In this document: positions 9,264-17,586 of the stretch, piece by piece
Layout: each line of letters opens with the position of its first letter
How positions within the stretch are numbered: the first letter of the stretch is position 1
NCBI GenBank assembly: GCA_017448985.1
Contig: JAFSKL010000009.1
Span: 124,001 to 188,000, forward strand
DNA from: Paludibacteraceae bacterium
GTDB lineage: Bacteria > Bacteroidota > Bacteroidia > Bacteroidales > Paludibacteraceae
DNA length: 64,000 nt
Direction of reading: 5' to 3'
Made by a program: the position numbers and the translations under genes
The notes under the pieces: model-generated
Seen by the model: only the letters and a program-made list of their open reading frames with translations
What the model was told of the DNA's origin: nothing
Database searches by the model: none

Positions 9264-10037
9264 CTATGCCGAATGAGGGGAATAAATGTTAATATATGAT
9301 TTGTCGTTTTTGCTAATTATGCATTGGAGTCCGAGGGGTTCGAGGATGTTGCGGAAGATGTCGCGGGCATGTCGTTCGGAGATCCAATGGTCGATGTCGA
9401 TGAGGCCTATTTGCCCGTCGGCTTGCTGAAACTCGTGGTACTTGCAGTCGGCGGTGAGGTAGGCATCGGCGCCTTGATTAATGGCTTCGTCGATGAACTC
9501 AGCCCCACTTCCTCCGCATAGGGCAATGGTCTGAATCATCGTCTTGACAGGACGGGTGTAACGCACATAAGTACATTGCAGTTTTGCGTAAATTTGTTCG
9601 ATGAAATCGAGGAAACTTACCGATTCGGGCAGTTGTCCGATGACACCAAGACCACTCTCCGTGAGGAAGTGATAGTCGGTTATTCCGAGTTTGTCAGCGA
9701 GGGTGGTATTGATACCTCCGGCAACGCTGTCGAGGCTGGTGTGGGCAGAATAAATGGCGATATTGTGCTTGATGGCTTGCTCCACGACGCGTGCTTGCGG
9801 CGTTTGTCCGCAGACTTGTTTGAGTCCGTGAAAGAGCAAAGGATGGTGTGAAACGATGAGTTGACACCCGCACATAACAGCCTCACTGACCACATCAGGC
9901 GTAACGTCTGTGGTCAAGAGGACGGACTGAATATCGCGTCCTGTGTCACCTACCTGCATTCCCGAGTTATCCCAATCAGCCTGGGCACTCCGTGGCGCTA
10001 CAGATTCTATGCTATTGATGATGGCTCTTAAGAGCAC
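9264..10037 (-). CDS. Nif3-like dinuclear metal-centre protein
   Basis: 257 residues of the Nif3/YbgI (DUF34) family, hexameric proteins with a di-metal site whose role is unresolved. Metal ligands are visible as H64-H65 (SHHPLLF), H99 and D103 (SAHTSLD), and the C-terminal DIDHWISE segment. The length matches the short form, without the PII-like insertion that many Bacteroidetes members carry. The zinc-ribbon gene follows and DUF5606 precedes, separated by a 7-nt tandem array. Confidence 0.9.
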   Translation of the reverse strand: MLLRAIINSIESVAPRSAQADWDNSGMQVGDTGRDIQSVLLTTDVTPDVVSEAVMCGCQLIVSHHPLLFHGLKQVCGQTPQARVVEQAIKHNIAIYSAHTSLDSVAGGINTTLADKLGITDYHFLTESGLGVIGQLPESVSFLDFIEQIYAKLQCTYVRYTRPVKTMIQTIALCGGSGAEFIDEAINQGADAYLTADCKYHEFQQADGQIGLIDIDHWISERHARDIFRNILEPLGLQCIISKNDKSYINIYSPHSA

Positions 10038-10040
10038 CTA

Positions 10041-10098
10041 TTCATTTACCATTTGACCATTTACGATTTGGTCATTTATTTGGTCATTTGGTCATTGG
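10041..10098 (-). repeat. Intergenic 7/8-nt tandem array between DUF5606 and nif3-like
   Basis: Degenerate units of AATGACC and AAATGGT (gene sense). The array provides the DUF5606 stop codon. Its internal order (CAAATAAAT, then CGTAAATGGT) closely parallels the array between asd and the U32 gene. Confidence 0.85.
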
Positions 10099-10505
10099 GC
10101 TTCTTCCTCCTCTTCGATGCGAAAGTCGGTGATGCCGGCATTGATGAGGATGTTGTACCACTGGATGAGTTTGCGTATGTCGGAAGGATAAACGCGGTCG
10201 CGATCCCAGTCGGGCAGCACCTCGTCGAACCAAGCCTGTAGTTCGGCATTCGAGGCTTTTTTCGGGTCCAGAGCGACAGGTTTGAGTCCTTCTTTCTTGC
10301 CGGCATTGGTCAGTACCTCGCTCAACGACACATCGTCAGCGTTGGTAAACATCGATACATCGCTCAGCGCCACGATTTTGTCGCGGGCATAGGTGGGCAT
10401 TCGTTTGCCGTCCACGAGGCTCTCCACAATCAGCATGTTGTTGCCGCGTGTAAGCAACTTATACAAGCCCGGTTTGCCGGTAATTGCAAGAATTTCTTTC
10501 AACAT
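10092..10505 (-). CDS. DUF5606 family protein
   Basis: 137 residues starting MLKEILAITGKPGLYKLL, the characteristic opening of DUF5606, a Bacteroidetes family of unknown function. The middle holds a conserved segment around YARDKIVALSDVSMFT and the end is an acidic tail (EEEEEAQ). An upstream in-frame Met would place the start before the predicted transcription start, so 10505 was chosen. It precedes the Nif3-like gene and has its own promoter, divergent from murI. Confidence 0.85.
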   Translation of the reverse strand: MLKEILAITGKPGLYKLLTRGNNMLIVESLVDGKRMPTYARDKIVALSDVSMFTNADDVSLSEVLTNAGKKEGLKPVALDPKKASNAELQAWFDEVLPDWDRDRVYPSDIRKLIQWYNILINAGITDFRIEEEEEAQ

Positions 10506-10532
10506 AAAAGCATCATTTATCAAAATCGGGTG

Positions 10533-10560
10533 CAAAGGTACGAAAAAAAAATGATATGCG
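10533..10560 (-). promoter_or_regulatory. Promoter of DUF5606 gene
   Basis: TACCTTTG (10540-10533, minus strand) preceded by a T-rich spacer and a TTGCGCATATCA box. Confidence 0.75.
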
Positions 10561-10580
10561 CAAGAAAAAACATGAAATAT

Positions 10581-10611
10581 TTGCATATTTCAAAAAAAAG
10601 CACTAAATTTG
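10581..10611 (+). promoter_or_regulatory. murI promoter
   Basis: TTGCATATTTCAA (10581-10593), a 10-nt gap, then TAAATTTG (10604-10611), 31 nt before the murI ATG. Confidence 0.8.
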
Positions 10612-10641
10612 CAGCCGGAAATAAAAGAAAGACGAACGAGA

Positions 10642-11547
10642 ATGAAAATAGGGGTGTTTGATAGCGGATACGGGGGATTGACCATTCTAAGGGAGATGCG
10701 GAGAGTGTTGCCGGAGTACGACTATTTGTACTTGGGTGACAATGCCCGTGCGCCATACGGGACGCACTCGTTCGATGTGATCTACCGCTATACGCTGGAG
10801 GCTGTGCGGTATCTGTTGGCGCAAGACTGTGCATTGGTGATTTTGGCCTGCAATACGGCGAGCGCAAAGGCGCTGAGGACGATTCAGCAGAAGGATTTGC
10901 CGGAGATTAACGGTTACGGGAAACCGGTTACGGGTTACAGGAAACGCAATGTGTTGGGCGTGATACGGCCGACGGTGGAGGCGGTTCCGGGAATAACGAA
11001 GACAGGACATGTGGGGATCTTGGGAACGCCGGCGACGGTGAGTTCGGAGAGTTATGTGCTGGAGTTGGAGGAAATCAGCCATCAGCCATCAGCCATCAGC
11101 CGTCAGTTGGTCATTACTCAGCAGGCGTGTCCGATGTGGGTGCCACTGATAGAGGCGGGGGAACAGAATAGCGACGGAGCAGATTATTTTGTGGAGAAAT
11201 ACCTGCGGGAGATATTAGAGAAGGATCCGCAGATCGATACATTAGTGCTCGGGTGTACACATTATCCGCTTCTCAAAGAGAAGATAGACCGCTTCGCTGA
11301 CAGAATACGGACCGCTGGCGCTGACAGAGCACAGACCTATTCACCAATTCGGATTATTGCGCAGGGTGAGTTGGTGGCGAAGAGTTTGGCGGATTATTTG
11401 GCGCGACATGGGGAGTATCGGGAGCAGTTGAGTACGGGCGGGACATGCCGATATCTGACGACGGAGAATGCCGAGCGTTTTGCACAAACGGCGACAACGT
11501 TTCTTAATACGCCTATTCAGGCGGAGAGTATACAATTAGGGATTTAG
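10642..11547 (+). CDS. murI: Glutamate racemase
   Basis: 301 residues. It makes D-glutamate for peptidoglycan from L-glutamate. Family signatures are VFDSGYGGLT (Asp7), the first catalytic cysteine in ACNTASAK (Cys70) and the second in LGCTHYPLL (about Cys205). The upstream in-frame Met at 10609 lies at the promoter, so the MKIGVFDSG start was chosen. Residues about 145-155 (SHQPSAISRQL) are encoded by a 7-nt tandem array and extend a surface segment before ITQQACPM. It is convergent with sufB, 18 nt apart. Confidence 0.95.
   Translation: MKIGVFDSGYGGLTILREMRRVLPEYDYLYLGDNARAPYGTHSFDVIYRYTLEAVRYLLAQDCALVILACNTASAKALRTIQQKDLPEINGYGKPVTGYRKRNVLGVIRPTVEAVPGITKTGHVGILGTPATVSSESYVLELEEISHQPSAISRQLVITQQACPMWVPLIEAGEQNSDGADYFVEKYLREILEKDPQIDTLVLGCTHYPLLKEKIDRFADRIRTAGADRAQTYSPIRIIAQGELVAKSLADYLARHGEYREQLSTGGTCRYLTTENAERFAQTATTFLNTPIQAESIQLGI
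11074..11106 (+). repeat. In-frame 7-nt tandem array in murI
   Basis: Four to five units of ATCAGCC, encoding Ser/His/Gln/Pro-rich sequence. It belongs to the AGCC(A/T)xC family seen in the AsmA-like gene and upstream of adk. Confidence 0.9.
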
Positions 11548-11565
11548 GCAGGAATAGGAGACTAT

Positions 11566-13011
11566 TTATCCAATCGAGCCTTCCAGCGAGATCTGGAGGA
11601 GTTTTTGTGCTTCGACGGCGAACTCCATGGGAAGTTTGTCCATTACCTCTTTGGCGTAGCCGTTGACGATGAGTCCGACGGCATCTTCGACGCCGATACC
11701 CCGTTGCCGGCAGTAGAAGAGCTGGTCGTCGCTGATCTTGGAAGTGGTGGCCTCGTGCTCGACGGTAGCCGTGGGGTTAGCGATGATCATATCCGGGAAA
11801 GTGTGTGCGCCACAACGGTCGCCGAGGAGCAGGGAGTCGCATTGGCTGTAGTTGCGGGCATTGTCGGCGTGGACACCCATCTTGACGAGTCCGCGGTAAG
11901 CGTTCTGGCTATGTCCGGCGGATATACCTTTAGAAATAATACGCGAGCGCGTGTTACGGCCGATATGGATCATCTTGGTGCCGGTGTCCGCTTGCTGGAA
12001 ATTATTGGTGACCGCGACGGAGTAGAACTCGGCGGAGGAGTTGTCGCCTCGCAGGATGCAGGACGGATACTTCCATGTGATGGCAGAGCCTGTCTCGACT
12101 TGCGTCCACGAGAGGCGAGCGTTCTCGTGCGTGATACCGCGTTTGGTGACGAAATTATAGATACCTCCTTTGCCGTTTTTGTCGCCCGGATACCAGTTCT
12201 GGACGGTTGAGTACTTGACTTCGGCATCCTTATGGACGATGATCTCGACGATGGCCGCGTGGAGTTGGTTCTCGTCGCGCATCGGCGCTGTGCATCCCTC
12301 GAGATAGGAGAGATAAGCGCCTTCGTCGGCGATGAGGAGTGTGCGTTCGAACTGACCCGTCTTGCCGGCATTGATGCGGAAATAGGTGCTCAGTTCCATA
12401 GGGCATCGTACGCCTTTGGGCACATAGACGAAGGACCCGTCGGAGAAGACAGCAGAGTTGAGCGCCGCGTAGAAATTATCGGTAGGCGGTACGACCGAGC
12501 CGAGGTATTGGCGGACGAGGTCAGGGTGTTCGCGCACGGCTTCGGAGATGGAGCAGAAGATGATGCCTTTCTCGGCGAGCGTGTCGCGGAAGGTGGTTTT
12601 GACGGACACCGAGTCCATGACTGCATCAACGGCCATGTTACCTGCCAGCACGGCGCGTTCTTCCAAAGGGATACCGAGTTTGTCGAAGGTCTTCATGATC
12701 TCGGGATCGATTTGGTCGTTTGTCGTTTGTCGTTGGTCGTTGGACTTGGTTTTTGGCGCGGCGTAGTAGGAGATGGCTTGGAAGTCGATGTCGGGGATAG
12801 TGAGGTGTGCCCAGGTAGGCGGTTGCATCGTCTGCCATTTGCGGAAGGCTTTGAGGCGGAAGTCAAGGAGCCAATCGGGTTCATTCTTCTTGGCAGAAAT
12901 AAGCCGAACGATGTCCTCGTTCAGTCCCGGTGGTACGATGTCGGTTTCCACATCGGTGGTGAAGCCGTACTTGTACTCCTGATTCGTTATGTCCTTGATA
13001 ATAGTATCCAT
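11566..13011 (-). CDS. sufB: Fe-S cluster assembly scaffold protein SufB
   Basis: 481 residues of the SufB scaffold, which builds Fe-S clusters with SufC (ATPase) and SufD. Family segments include [18 protein letters not shown], a Cys-bearing [11 protein letters not shown] and the C-terminal [19 protein letters not shown]. Unusually no sufC or sufD is adjacent: downstream is the convergent murI and upstream is tRNA-Cys. Residues about 88-100 ([11 protein letters not shown]) are encoded by a 7-nt tandem array. No promoter is obvious directly upstream, so it may be read from the tRNA-Cys promoter. Confidence 0.95.
   Translation of the reverse strand: MDTIIKDITNQEYKYGFTTDVETDIVPPGLNEDIVRLISAKKNEPDWLLDFRLKAFRKWQTMQPPTWAHLTIPDIDFQAISYYAAPKTKSNDQRQTTNDQIDPEIMKTFDKLGIPLEERAVLAGNMAVDAVMDSVSVKTTFRDTLAEKGIIFCSISEAVREHPDLVRQYLGSVVPPTDNFYAALNSAVFSDGSFVYVPKGVRCPMELSTYFRINAGKTGQFERTLLIADEGAYLSYLEGCTAPMRDENQLHAAIVEIIVHKDAEVKYSTVQNWYPGDKNGKGGIYNFVTKRGITHENARLSWTQVETGSAITWKYPSCILRGDNSSAEFYSVAVTNNFQQADTGTKMIHIGRNTRSRIISKGISAGHSQNAYRGLVKMGVHADNARNYSQCDSLLLGDRCGAHTFPDMIIANPTATVEHEATTSKISDDQLFYCRQRGIGVEDAVGLIVNGYAKEVMDKLPMEFAVEAQKLLQISLEGSIG
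12711..12750 (-). repeat. In-frame 7-nt tandem array in sufB
   Basis: Units AACGACC/AACGACA (gene sense), encoding NDQRQTTND. The identical nonapeptide is encoded by the array at the YidD N-terminus. Confidence 0.92.
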
Positions 13012-13052
13012 AGGTATTCCTAGGTTTTCCTAAGTGGCCCTAGGTATTAAAT
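13012..13052 (-). repeat. Degenerate 10-nt repeat upstream of sufB
   Basis: Three CCTAGG/CCTAAG-containing units about 10 nt apart, between the tRNA-Cys terminator and the sufB start codon. A weak member of the tandem-array class. Confidence 0.5.
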
Positions 13053-13053
13053 A

Positions 13054-13077
13054 AGCCGCCCTTTATCGGGCGGCTTG
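13054..13077 (-). terminator. Hairpin after tRNA-Cys
   Basis: Stem AGCCGCCC / GGGCGGCT with a 6-nt loop directly after the encoded CCA, followed by TTATTTAA. The T-tract is interrupted, so read-through into sufB is possible. Confidence 0.75.
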
Positions 13078-13078
13078 G

Positions 13079-13150
13079 AGGCCGGTAGCGGAGTCAAACC
13101 GCTCTGAACGGTTTTGCAGACCGCTGACTAAGTCGCTCATCCAACCGGCC
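13079..13150 (-). tRNA. tRNA-Cys (GCA)
   Basis: The 72-nt sequence folds as a cloverleaf: acceptor GGCCGGT/ACCGGCC with discriminator U, anticodon loop CTGCAAA (anticodon GCA) on a GCGGT/ACCGT stem, and T-arm AGCGG-TTTGACT-CCGCT. CCA is encoded (13078-13076). A promoter lies about 145 nt upstream, and the leader contains a hairpin shared with tRNA-Arg. sufB lies downstream after a hairpin. Confidence 0.95.
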
Positions 13151-13214
13151 GGGTGCTTGCACTACAACTCGCGCGACTTCGGGCACAGCCCTCGTGGTAG
13201 CGCTACGTTGTGTG

Positions 13215-13260
13215 CTACGCTCTTCGGTCTGCAAACGCTACGCTGGTTTACATCCCGAGG
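13215..13260 (-). ncRNA. Hairpin leader element upstream of tRNA-Cys
   Basis: The minus strand carries CTCGGGATGTAAAC, a 9-nt loop, then GTTTGCAG and CCGAAGAGCG. The two halves pair, and the element recurs before tRNA-Arg at 17658-17695 with a different loop. Function unknown. Confidence 0.6.
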
Positions 13261-13294
13261 GAGTTCCAAAGGGCGTTTCTCCGAAAAGCGGGTG

Positions 13295-13325
13295 CAAAGG
13301 TACTGCTTTTTTTTGAATTGACAAA
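13295..13325 (-). promoter_or_regulatory. Promoter of tRNA-Cys
   Basis: TACCTTTG (13302-13295, minus strand) followed by CACCC, preceded by AAAAAAAAGCAG, matching the other promoters of the window. Confidence 0.75.
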
Positions 13326-13375
13326 ATTTTAGGGCACTTTTTTTTCAAAAATGCGTCTTTTTTAATTGAAAATTT

Positions 13376-13404
13376 GTATATATGCGTTTTTTTTTGTAAT
13401 TTTG
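13376..13404 (+). promoter_or_regulatory. Promoter of the nucleosidase-rlmI pair
   Basis: TTGTATATATGCG, a T-rich spacer, then TAATTTTG (13397-13404); the ATG follows 20 nt later. Confidence 0.75.
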
Positions 13405-13424
13405 TGCCCTAAATCAGTATAGAT

Positions 13425-13916
13425 ATGCAAAAATACATTATCATGGCCGAGGAAGGCGAGCGCGTGTTGTTGGACAAAGTGCGTGACGAATTGGGTTTGG
13501 ACCTGCAGGACGCAGAGCTCATTTATACGGGTGTCGGAGCAATCAATATCATCCGCAGTTTGCAGCATCTGGACCGCGAAGCAGAACTGATCAATATCGG
13601 TTATGCGGGTAGTGCGAACTTCGATCTGGGCACTTGGGTCGAGGTGACTGAGGTGCGGTTGAATCATCCTGCGGTCTCTTATCCAGAGCCCGAATTAAAA
13701 ATTAAAAATTCAAAATTAAAAATTAAAAATTGTAAGCAGGCTATATGCTATACGAATTGCGATTTTGTGTTAGCGTCGGATTATAGGGACTGTGTGTTTG
13801 ACATGGAATTGGCGTTCATTGCGGCTTTGGGATTCAAAAAGTTGCACAGTCTGAAGTATGTGAGCGACAACTTGAGTCTTCACGCTTATCACGATTTGAC
13901 ACACGGAGTGGAATGA
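13425..13916 (+). CDS. MTA/SAH nucleosidase-like protein (phosphorylase superfamily)
   Basis: 163 residues. The C-terminal part, VFDMELAFIAA followed by LHSLKYVSDNL, matches the nucleoside-binding M-E motif and the catalytic Asp region of purine nucleoside phosphorylase/MTAN-fold enzymes, and the N-terminus has IYTGVGAINI. It is shorter than full MTAN (about 230 residues), so the substrate is uncertain. Residues about 90-103 (ELKIKNSKLKIKNC) are encoded by a 7-nt TTAAAAA array. The stop overlaps the next ATG (ATGA), indicating coupling with the methyltransferase. Confidence 0.75.
   Translation: MQKYIIMAEEGERVLLDKVRDELGLDLQDAELIYTGVGAINIIRSLQHLDREAELINIGYAGSANFDLGTWVEVTEVRLNHPAVSYPEPELKIKNSKLKIKNCKQAICYTNCDFVLASDYRDCVFDMELAFIAALGFKKLHSLKYVSDNLSLHAYHDLTHGVE
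13693..13732 (+). repeat. In-frame 7-nt TTAAAAA array in the nucleosidase-like gene
   Basis: Units TTAAAAA with a single variant TTCAAAA at the sixth codon, exactly where a perfect repeat would give an in-frame TAA. Confidence 0.92.
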
Positions 13917-15145
13917 CTACCGTTATTTTAAAACCGAAAAAGGAGGAGTCGCTGAGGCGTTTTCATCCGTGGGTGTTCTCGGGCGCGATAGGCAAAATCG
14001 TGTTGGACGCGACGCATCGTGCGAACATGCCCGAAGAGGGCGAGCTGGTGTGTGTGCGTTCGGCGGAGAATGAGGTGTTGGGTGTAGGCCATTGGCAGGT
14101 GGGGTCGATAGCGGTACGAATCTTGGCTTTCGGCGTAGAGGTGTTGCCGAAGGGTTTCTGGAACGAGCGAATCCGTGCGGCCTACAAGATGCGGGAAGCC
14201 ATCGGTCTGGTCAGTCATCCGTTCATGAACAACACTTTCCGTTTGGTTCATGGCGAAGGTGATTATTTGCCGGGTCTGGTGGTAGATGTGTATGCGGATA
14301 CGGCTGTGGTGCAAGCCCATTCGGTGGGTATGCATGTATGCCGAATGGATGTTGCAAAGGCGATAGTGGACGAAGTGCCGCAGGTGAAGAATGTCTATTA
14401 CAAGAGCGACGACACTCTTCCACACAAGGCGGAGATAGAGGGAGAGAAGACGGGGGATTTAATTAAAAATGAAAAATTAAAAATTAAAAATTCTGACGAG
14501 TTTTGGTCGGTGGAGAACGGGTTGATGTTCCGCATAGATTGGTTGCGTGGGCAGAAGACGGGCTTTTTCATTGACCAGCGTGAGAATAGGGCGTTGGTGG
14601 AGCGTTATGCGGCAGGTAAGGATGTGCTGAATATGTTTTGCTACACAGGCGGATTCTCGTTGTATGCCTTGCGGGGCGGTGCCAAACAGGTCGATTCGGT
14701 GGATGTGAGTCAGAAAGCGATAGAGTTGGTGGAGGTGAATGTAAAGAAGAACTTCCCTCACGCCTCCAACCATCGTGCTGTAGCGGCCGATGCGTTCGAG
14801 TACCTGAGTGCTCAGAAGGCTGCAGGGCGTCAGTTCGACCTGATTATTCTGGACCCGCCGGCTTTTGCCAAACATCGTGATGCCGTGCGCAATGCGTTAC
14901 GCGGATACCAGCGCATCAATGCGAAGGCCATAGAAATGATTCGTCCGGGTGGCATTCTCTTTACTTTCTCTTGCTCGCAAGCAGTGGATAAAGAGGCTTT
15001 CCGTTTGGCGGTGTTTAGTGCTGCGGCACAGGTGGGACGCAAGGTTCGGATCCTGCATCAGTTGCACCAACCGCAGGACCATCCGATAAATATCTACCAC
15101 CCGGAAGGAGAGTATCTGAAAGGACTTATTCTATATATAGAATAA
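13913..15145 (+). CDS. RlmI-type 23S rRNA (cytosine-C5) methyltransferase
   Basis: 410 residues: an N-terminal PUA domain (KPKKEESLRRFHPWVFSGAI), then a class I SAM methyltransferase with NMFCYTGGFSLYA (SAM-binding loop), VDVSQKAI, LDPPAFAK (the DPP motif near the target base) and FSCSQAVDKEAF with the catalytic-type cysteine. This is the RlmI/YccW family, modifying a cytosine of 23S rRNA. Residues about 183-194 (KNEKLKIKNS) come from a 7-nt array. It overlaps the upstream gene by 4 nt. Confidence 0.9.
   Translation: MTTVILKPKKEESLRRFHPWVFSGAIGKIVLDATHRANMPEEGELVCVRSAENEVLGVGHWQVGSIAVRILAFGVEVLPKGFWNERIRAAYKMREAIGLVSHPFMNNTFRLVHGEGDYLPGLVVDVYADTAVVQAHSVGMHVCRMDVAKAIVDEVPQVKNVYYKSDDTLPHKAEIEGEKTGDLIKNEKLKIKNSDEFWSVENGLMFRIDWLRGQKTGFFIDQRENRALVERYAAGKDVLNMFCYTGGFSLYALRGGAKQVDSVDVSQKAIELVEVNVKKNFPHASNHRAVAADAFEYLSAQKAAGRQFDLIILDPPAFAKHRDAVRNALRGYQRINAKAIEMIRPGGILFTFSCSQAVDKEAFRLAVFSAAAQVGRKVRILHQLHQPQDHPINIYHPEGEYLKGLILYIE
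14459..14492 (+). repeat. In-frame 7-nt AATTAAAA-type array in the rlmI-like gene
   Basis: Units of TTAAAAA with a variant ATGAAAA that replaces a potential TAA by GAA. It shares the peptide KLKIKN with the array in the neighbouring nucleosidase-like gene. Confidence 0.9.
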
Positions 15146-15147
15146 GC

Positions 15148-15178
15148 CCAATTGAAAATGGAAAATGGAAAATTGACG
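15148..15178 (+). repeat. Intergenic 7-nt array before the exonuclease gene
   Basis: Units GAAAATG/GAAAATT between the rlmI-like stop and the exonuclease ATG. Confidence 0.8.
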
Positions 15179-15182
15179 ATAT

Positions 15183-16031
15183 ATGAAATTGGTTTGTTTT
15201 GACACAGAGACGACGGGATTGGATGTGCAGAAGGATCATATCATCCAGTTGTCGTTGGTGAAGTTTGACACCGATACATGGCAGGTGGAGGACCAGCGCG
15301 ATTGGTACATCCTGCCGGAAGGCGAGTTCACGATACCTGCTGAGGCCGAGGCGGTACACCATATCTCGAAGGAGCTGTTGCAGGAGAAAGGCGTGAGTCT
15401 GAAGAGTGTGTATGCCGATCTGAAGGCGCTCACGGACGGTTGCGACATGCTCAGTTACAACGGCAACGGTTTTGATGCGCCGATATTGCACTATAACCTG
15501 AGTCGTGCGGGTTTGGATTTCGTTTTTGACGGTCGCACATGGTATGACGCGTTGCTGTTGGAGCGCATTCACACGGAGGGTCAGGTGGACGAAAACGGGG
15601 AGAAACTGCATAACAACCTGACGGCGGCTTACACGCGTTATTACGGTCATCCGTTCGAGGGCGCGCATAACTCGCTGGACGATGTGCTGGCGACGATTGA
15701 GGTCTTCAAGGCACAGGTGGCGGCTCACGGCTGGGATTGGACCTATCGCGATGAGTTTGAGTTCATCTCCTTCGACCGCTGGCTGGTGAAGAAAGGCGGA
15801 CATTATTACCTCAATCAGGGTAATCACAAGGGCGAAAGCCTCGAATCGGTGTCGCTCAACAACCGCAGTTATCTGGACTGGATTGTAGATAAATGCACAT
15901 GGGCGGACGAGCAGACGAAGCAGATCATCGGGCCGTATATAGGCCGATACGTGTCGCCGACTTTACCTTCTTCGCGAGGCAAAAAACGCTCGCGCGGAAC
16001 GATTACAGACGCTGATTTGAGCCTTTTTTGA
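15183..16031 (+). CDS. DEDDh 3'-5' exonuclease (DnaQ-like)
   Basis: 282 residues. ExoI motif FDTETTG (Asp7, Glu9), ExoII around SYNGNGFDAPIL, and ExoIII with the DEDDh pair in AHNSLDDV (from about residue 161) are visible, as in DNA polymerase III epsilon and related exonucleases. No polymerase or GIY-YIG domain is fused. The C-terminal 90 residues end in a basic tail (RGKKRSRGT). It follows rlmI after a short tandem array and is probably a separate proofreading- or RNase-type exonuclease; which one cannot be told. Confidence 0.85.
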   Translation: MKLVCFDTETTGLDVQKDHIIQLSLVKFDTDTWQVEDQRDWYILPEGEFTIPAEAEAVHHISKELLQEKGVSLKSVYADLKALTDGCDMLSYNGNGFDAPILHYNLSRAGLDFVFDGRTWYDALLLERIHTEGQVDENGEKLHNNLTAAYTRYYGHPFEGAHNSLDDVLATIEVFKAQVAAHGWDWTYRDEFEFISFDRWLVKKGGHYYLNQGNHKGESLESVSLNNRSYLDWIVDKCTWADEQTKQIIGPYIGRYVSPTLPSSRGKKRSRGTITDADLSLF

Positions 16032-16070
16032 CGAAAAAAGTAGAAATTTGGCACTTTTTTCCCGAAAAAT

Positions 16071-16101
16071 TTGGTCATGTCAAAAAAAAGCAGTACTTTT
16101 G
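16071..16101 (+). promoter_or_regulatory. Promoter of initiator tRNA and downstream gene
   Basis: TTGGTCATGTCAA (16071-16083), a 10-nt gap, then TACTTTTG (16094-16101), 30 nt before the tRNA. Confidence 0.8.
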
Positions 16102-16130
16102 CAGTCCCGTTTGATAAAAGCGGTGTATAT

Positions 16131-16202
<72 letters not shown>

Positions 16203-16206
16203 CACA

Positions 16207-17478
16207 ATGAAGAAAGTTTTTTTAGCAATTTTGGTGTTTGGCACGCTCTCCGTTTCGGCGGTTGAGCGTGTTTCGTTAGAGACACTGCAGGCCGATTGGG
16301 ACCGGTATATGAATCGTACGGTTTGTATCAGTACGCCGATGGTGGTTTGCGGCAGTTTTTACGACAGTCTGGTGTTGGCGCCTGAACGTCTGTTCTGTCC
16401 CGAAGAGCGTGCGGTGGGTCTGGCGGACGGCGACAGTACGGCTTATCGGGCGTTGGCCGAGCATAACCGTCAAGCGAGTGTGGTGCTTCATTGCAGGAAC
16501 CAGTATTACAAGGTGCGAACAGGCGATATCGTGCGGGGTTTGAAGGCGCGTGTCACGAGTGAGCGGCATCTGTTAACCGGCAAATCGATAGCTACACGGC
16601 ATATGCCGAAGGACCGTTTGGCGACGGCTAAGAAAGGTGAATTGCGCATTGTGGGTGCGAACATAGAGAATTATTTTGCGGACTTGGGCGGTTATGCCAC
16701 CAAACGCACTACGCCGGAACAGCAGGCGCTGAAGACGCGCAAGCTGGTCAAGGCCATGAAGAAGATGGACGCGGCGGTGTTTGCTTTATGCGAGATGCAG
16801 GTGGGCGACAAAGGCCCGCAGATTCTGTTGGAGGCTCTGAACAAAGGCGGTGAGCGCTATGCGTTCGTGTCTTTGGGACTGAACGACATGGACCGTATCG
16901 GCGGGGCGTTCATTTATGATAAGGAACGCGTGCGTACATGCGGGCGCGTGTTGTCGGCTTATGCGGACACGGCGAGCCATTACCACGCGCGTATCATGGC
17001 GCAAGGTTTCGAGACACCGGAAGGGCAGCGGTTTGTGGTCAGTCTGAGTCATTTCAAGTCGAAACGGCCTGGCAGAGGTAACTACGACACCCATCTGAAA
17101 CGGATGGACAATGCCGATTCGATGCTGGTGATGTTGCCGAAGGCGGTGGAGCATTTCGGTGACGAGGATATACTGCTTTTGGGCGATTATAACTGCTATT
17201 CGCTGGAAGGACCGATACAGAAAGTGATTCGTGCGGGGTATCAGGAGGCGTTGCCGTTAGGTCACGCGAACGATTATTCGTACAGTTTCAAGGGTGAGGC
17301 CGGGTATCTGGACCGCTGTTTTGCGAGTCCGTCGATGGCAACGCAGGTGGTGCGGGTACGGCCTTGGCACATCAATGCCGATTGGTACTACCAGCATGGC
17401 GCGTACAAGCTGAAGGACAAATCGCTGCATCGCTACTCGGACCATGATCCGATCATCGTGGATGTGAAATTAAAATAG
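16207..17478 (+). CDS. Secreted endonuclease/exonuclease/phosphatase family protein
   Basis: 423 residues with a signal peptide (MKKVFLAILVFGTLSVSA) and an EEP-fold catalytic domain: IVGANIENYF, an acidic CEMQ segment, LLLGDYNCYS and the C-terminal SDHDPIIVDV (catalytic His of the D-H pair). The family includes Mg-dependent nucleases and phosphodiesterases; the substrate is unknown. The start is fixed by the intact signal peptide. No leader exists beyond 4 nt after tRNA-fMet, so the message would be near-leaderless once the tRNA is cut out. It ends before a strong terminator. Confidence 0.85.
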   Translation: MKKVFLAILVFGTLSVSAVERVSLETLQADWDRYMNRTVCISTPMVVCGSFYDSLVLAPERLFCPEERAVGLADGDSTAYRALAEHNRQASVVLHCRNQYYKVRTGDIVRGLKARVTSERHLLTGKSIATRHMPKDRLATAKKGELRIVGANIENYFADLGGYATKRTTPEQQALKTRKLVKAMKKMDAAVFALCEMQVGDKGPQILLEALNKGGERYAFVSLGLNDMDRIGGAFIYDKERVRTCGRVLSAYADTASHYHARIMAQGFETPEGQRFVVSLSHFKSKRPGRGNYDTHLKRMDNADSMLVMLPKAVEHFGDEDILLLGDYNCYSLEGPIQKVIRAGYQEALPLGHANDYSYSFKGEAGYLDRCFASPSMATQVVRVRPWHINADWYYQHGAYKLKDKSLHRYSDHDPIIVDVKLK

Positions 17479-17487
17479 CAAAAAACT

Positions 17488-17517
17488 AAAACAGCCGCCA
17501 AGCATGGCGGCTGTTTT
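17488..17517. terminator. Bidirectional terminator
   Basis: A perfect 13-bp stem (AAAACAGCCGCCA / TGGCGGCTGTTTT) with loop AGCA. It serves the EEP gene on the plus strand and tRNA-Arg on the minus strand. Confidence 0.92.
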
Positions 17518-17586
17518 GTGACCCCGCTGGGCAAATATGCTAATTTGCACCTGCGGTGCGAGCTTCTGCTCTGTGACCCCGCTGGG
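17517..17586. repeat. Duplicated 3' end of tRNA-Arg
   Basis: TGTGACCCCGCTGGG occurs at 17572-17586 (the tRNA 3' end) and again at 17517-17531. The 40 nt between them contain small hairpin-forming segments. It resembles an attachment-site scar, but no integrase is nearby. Confidence 0.7.
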
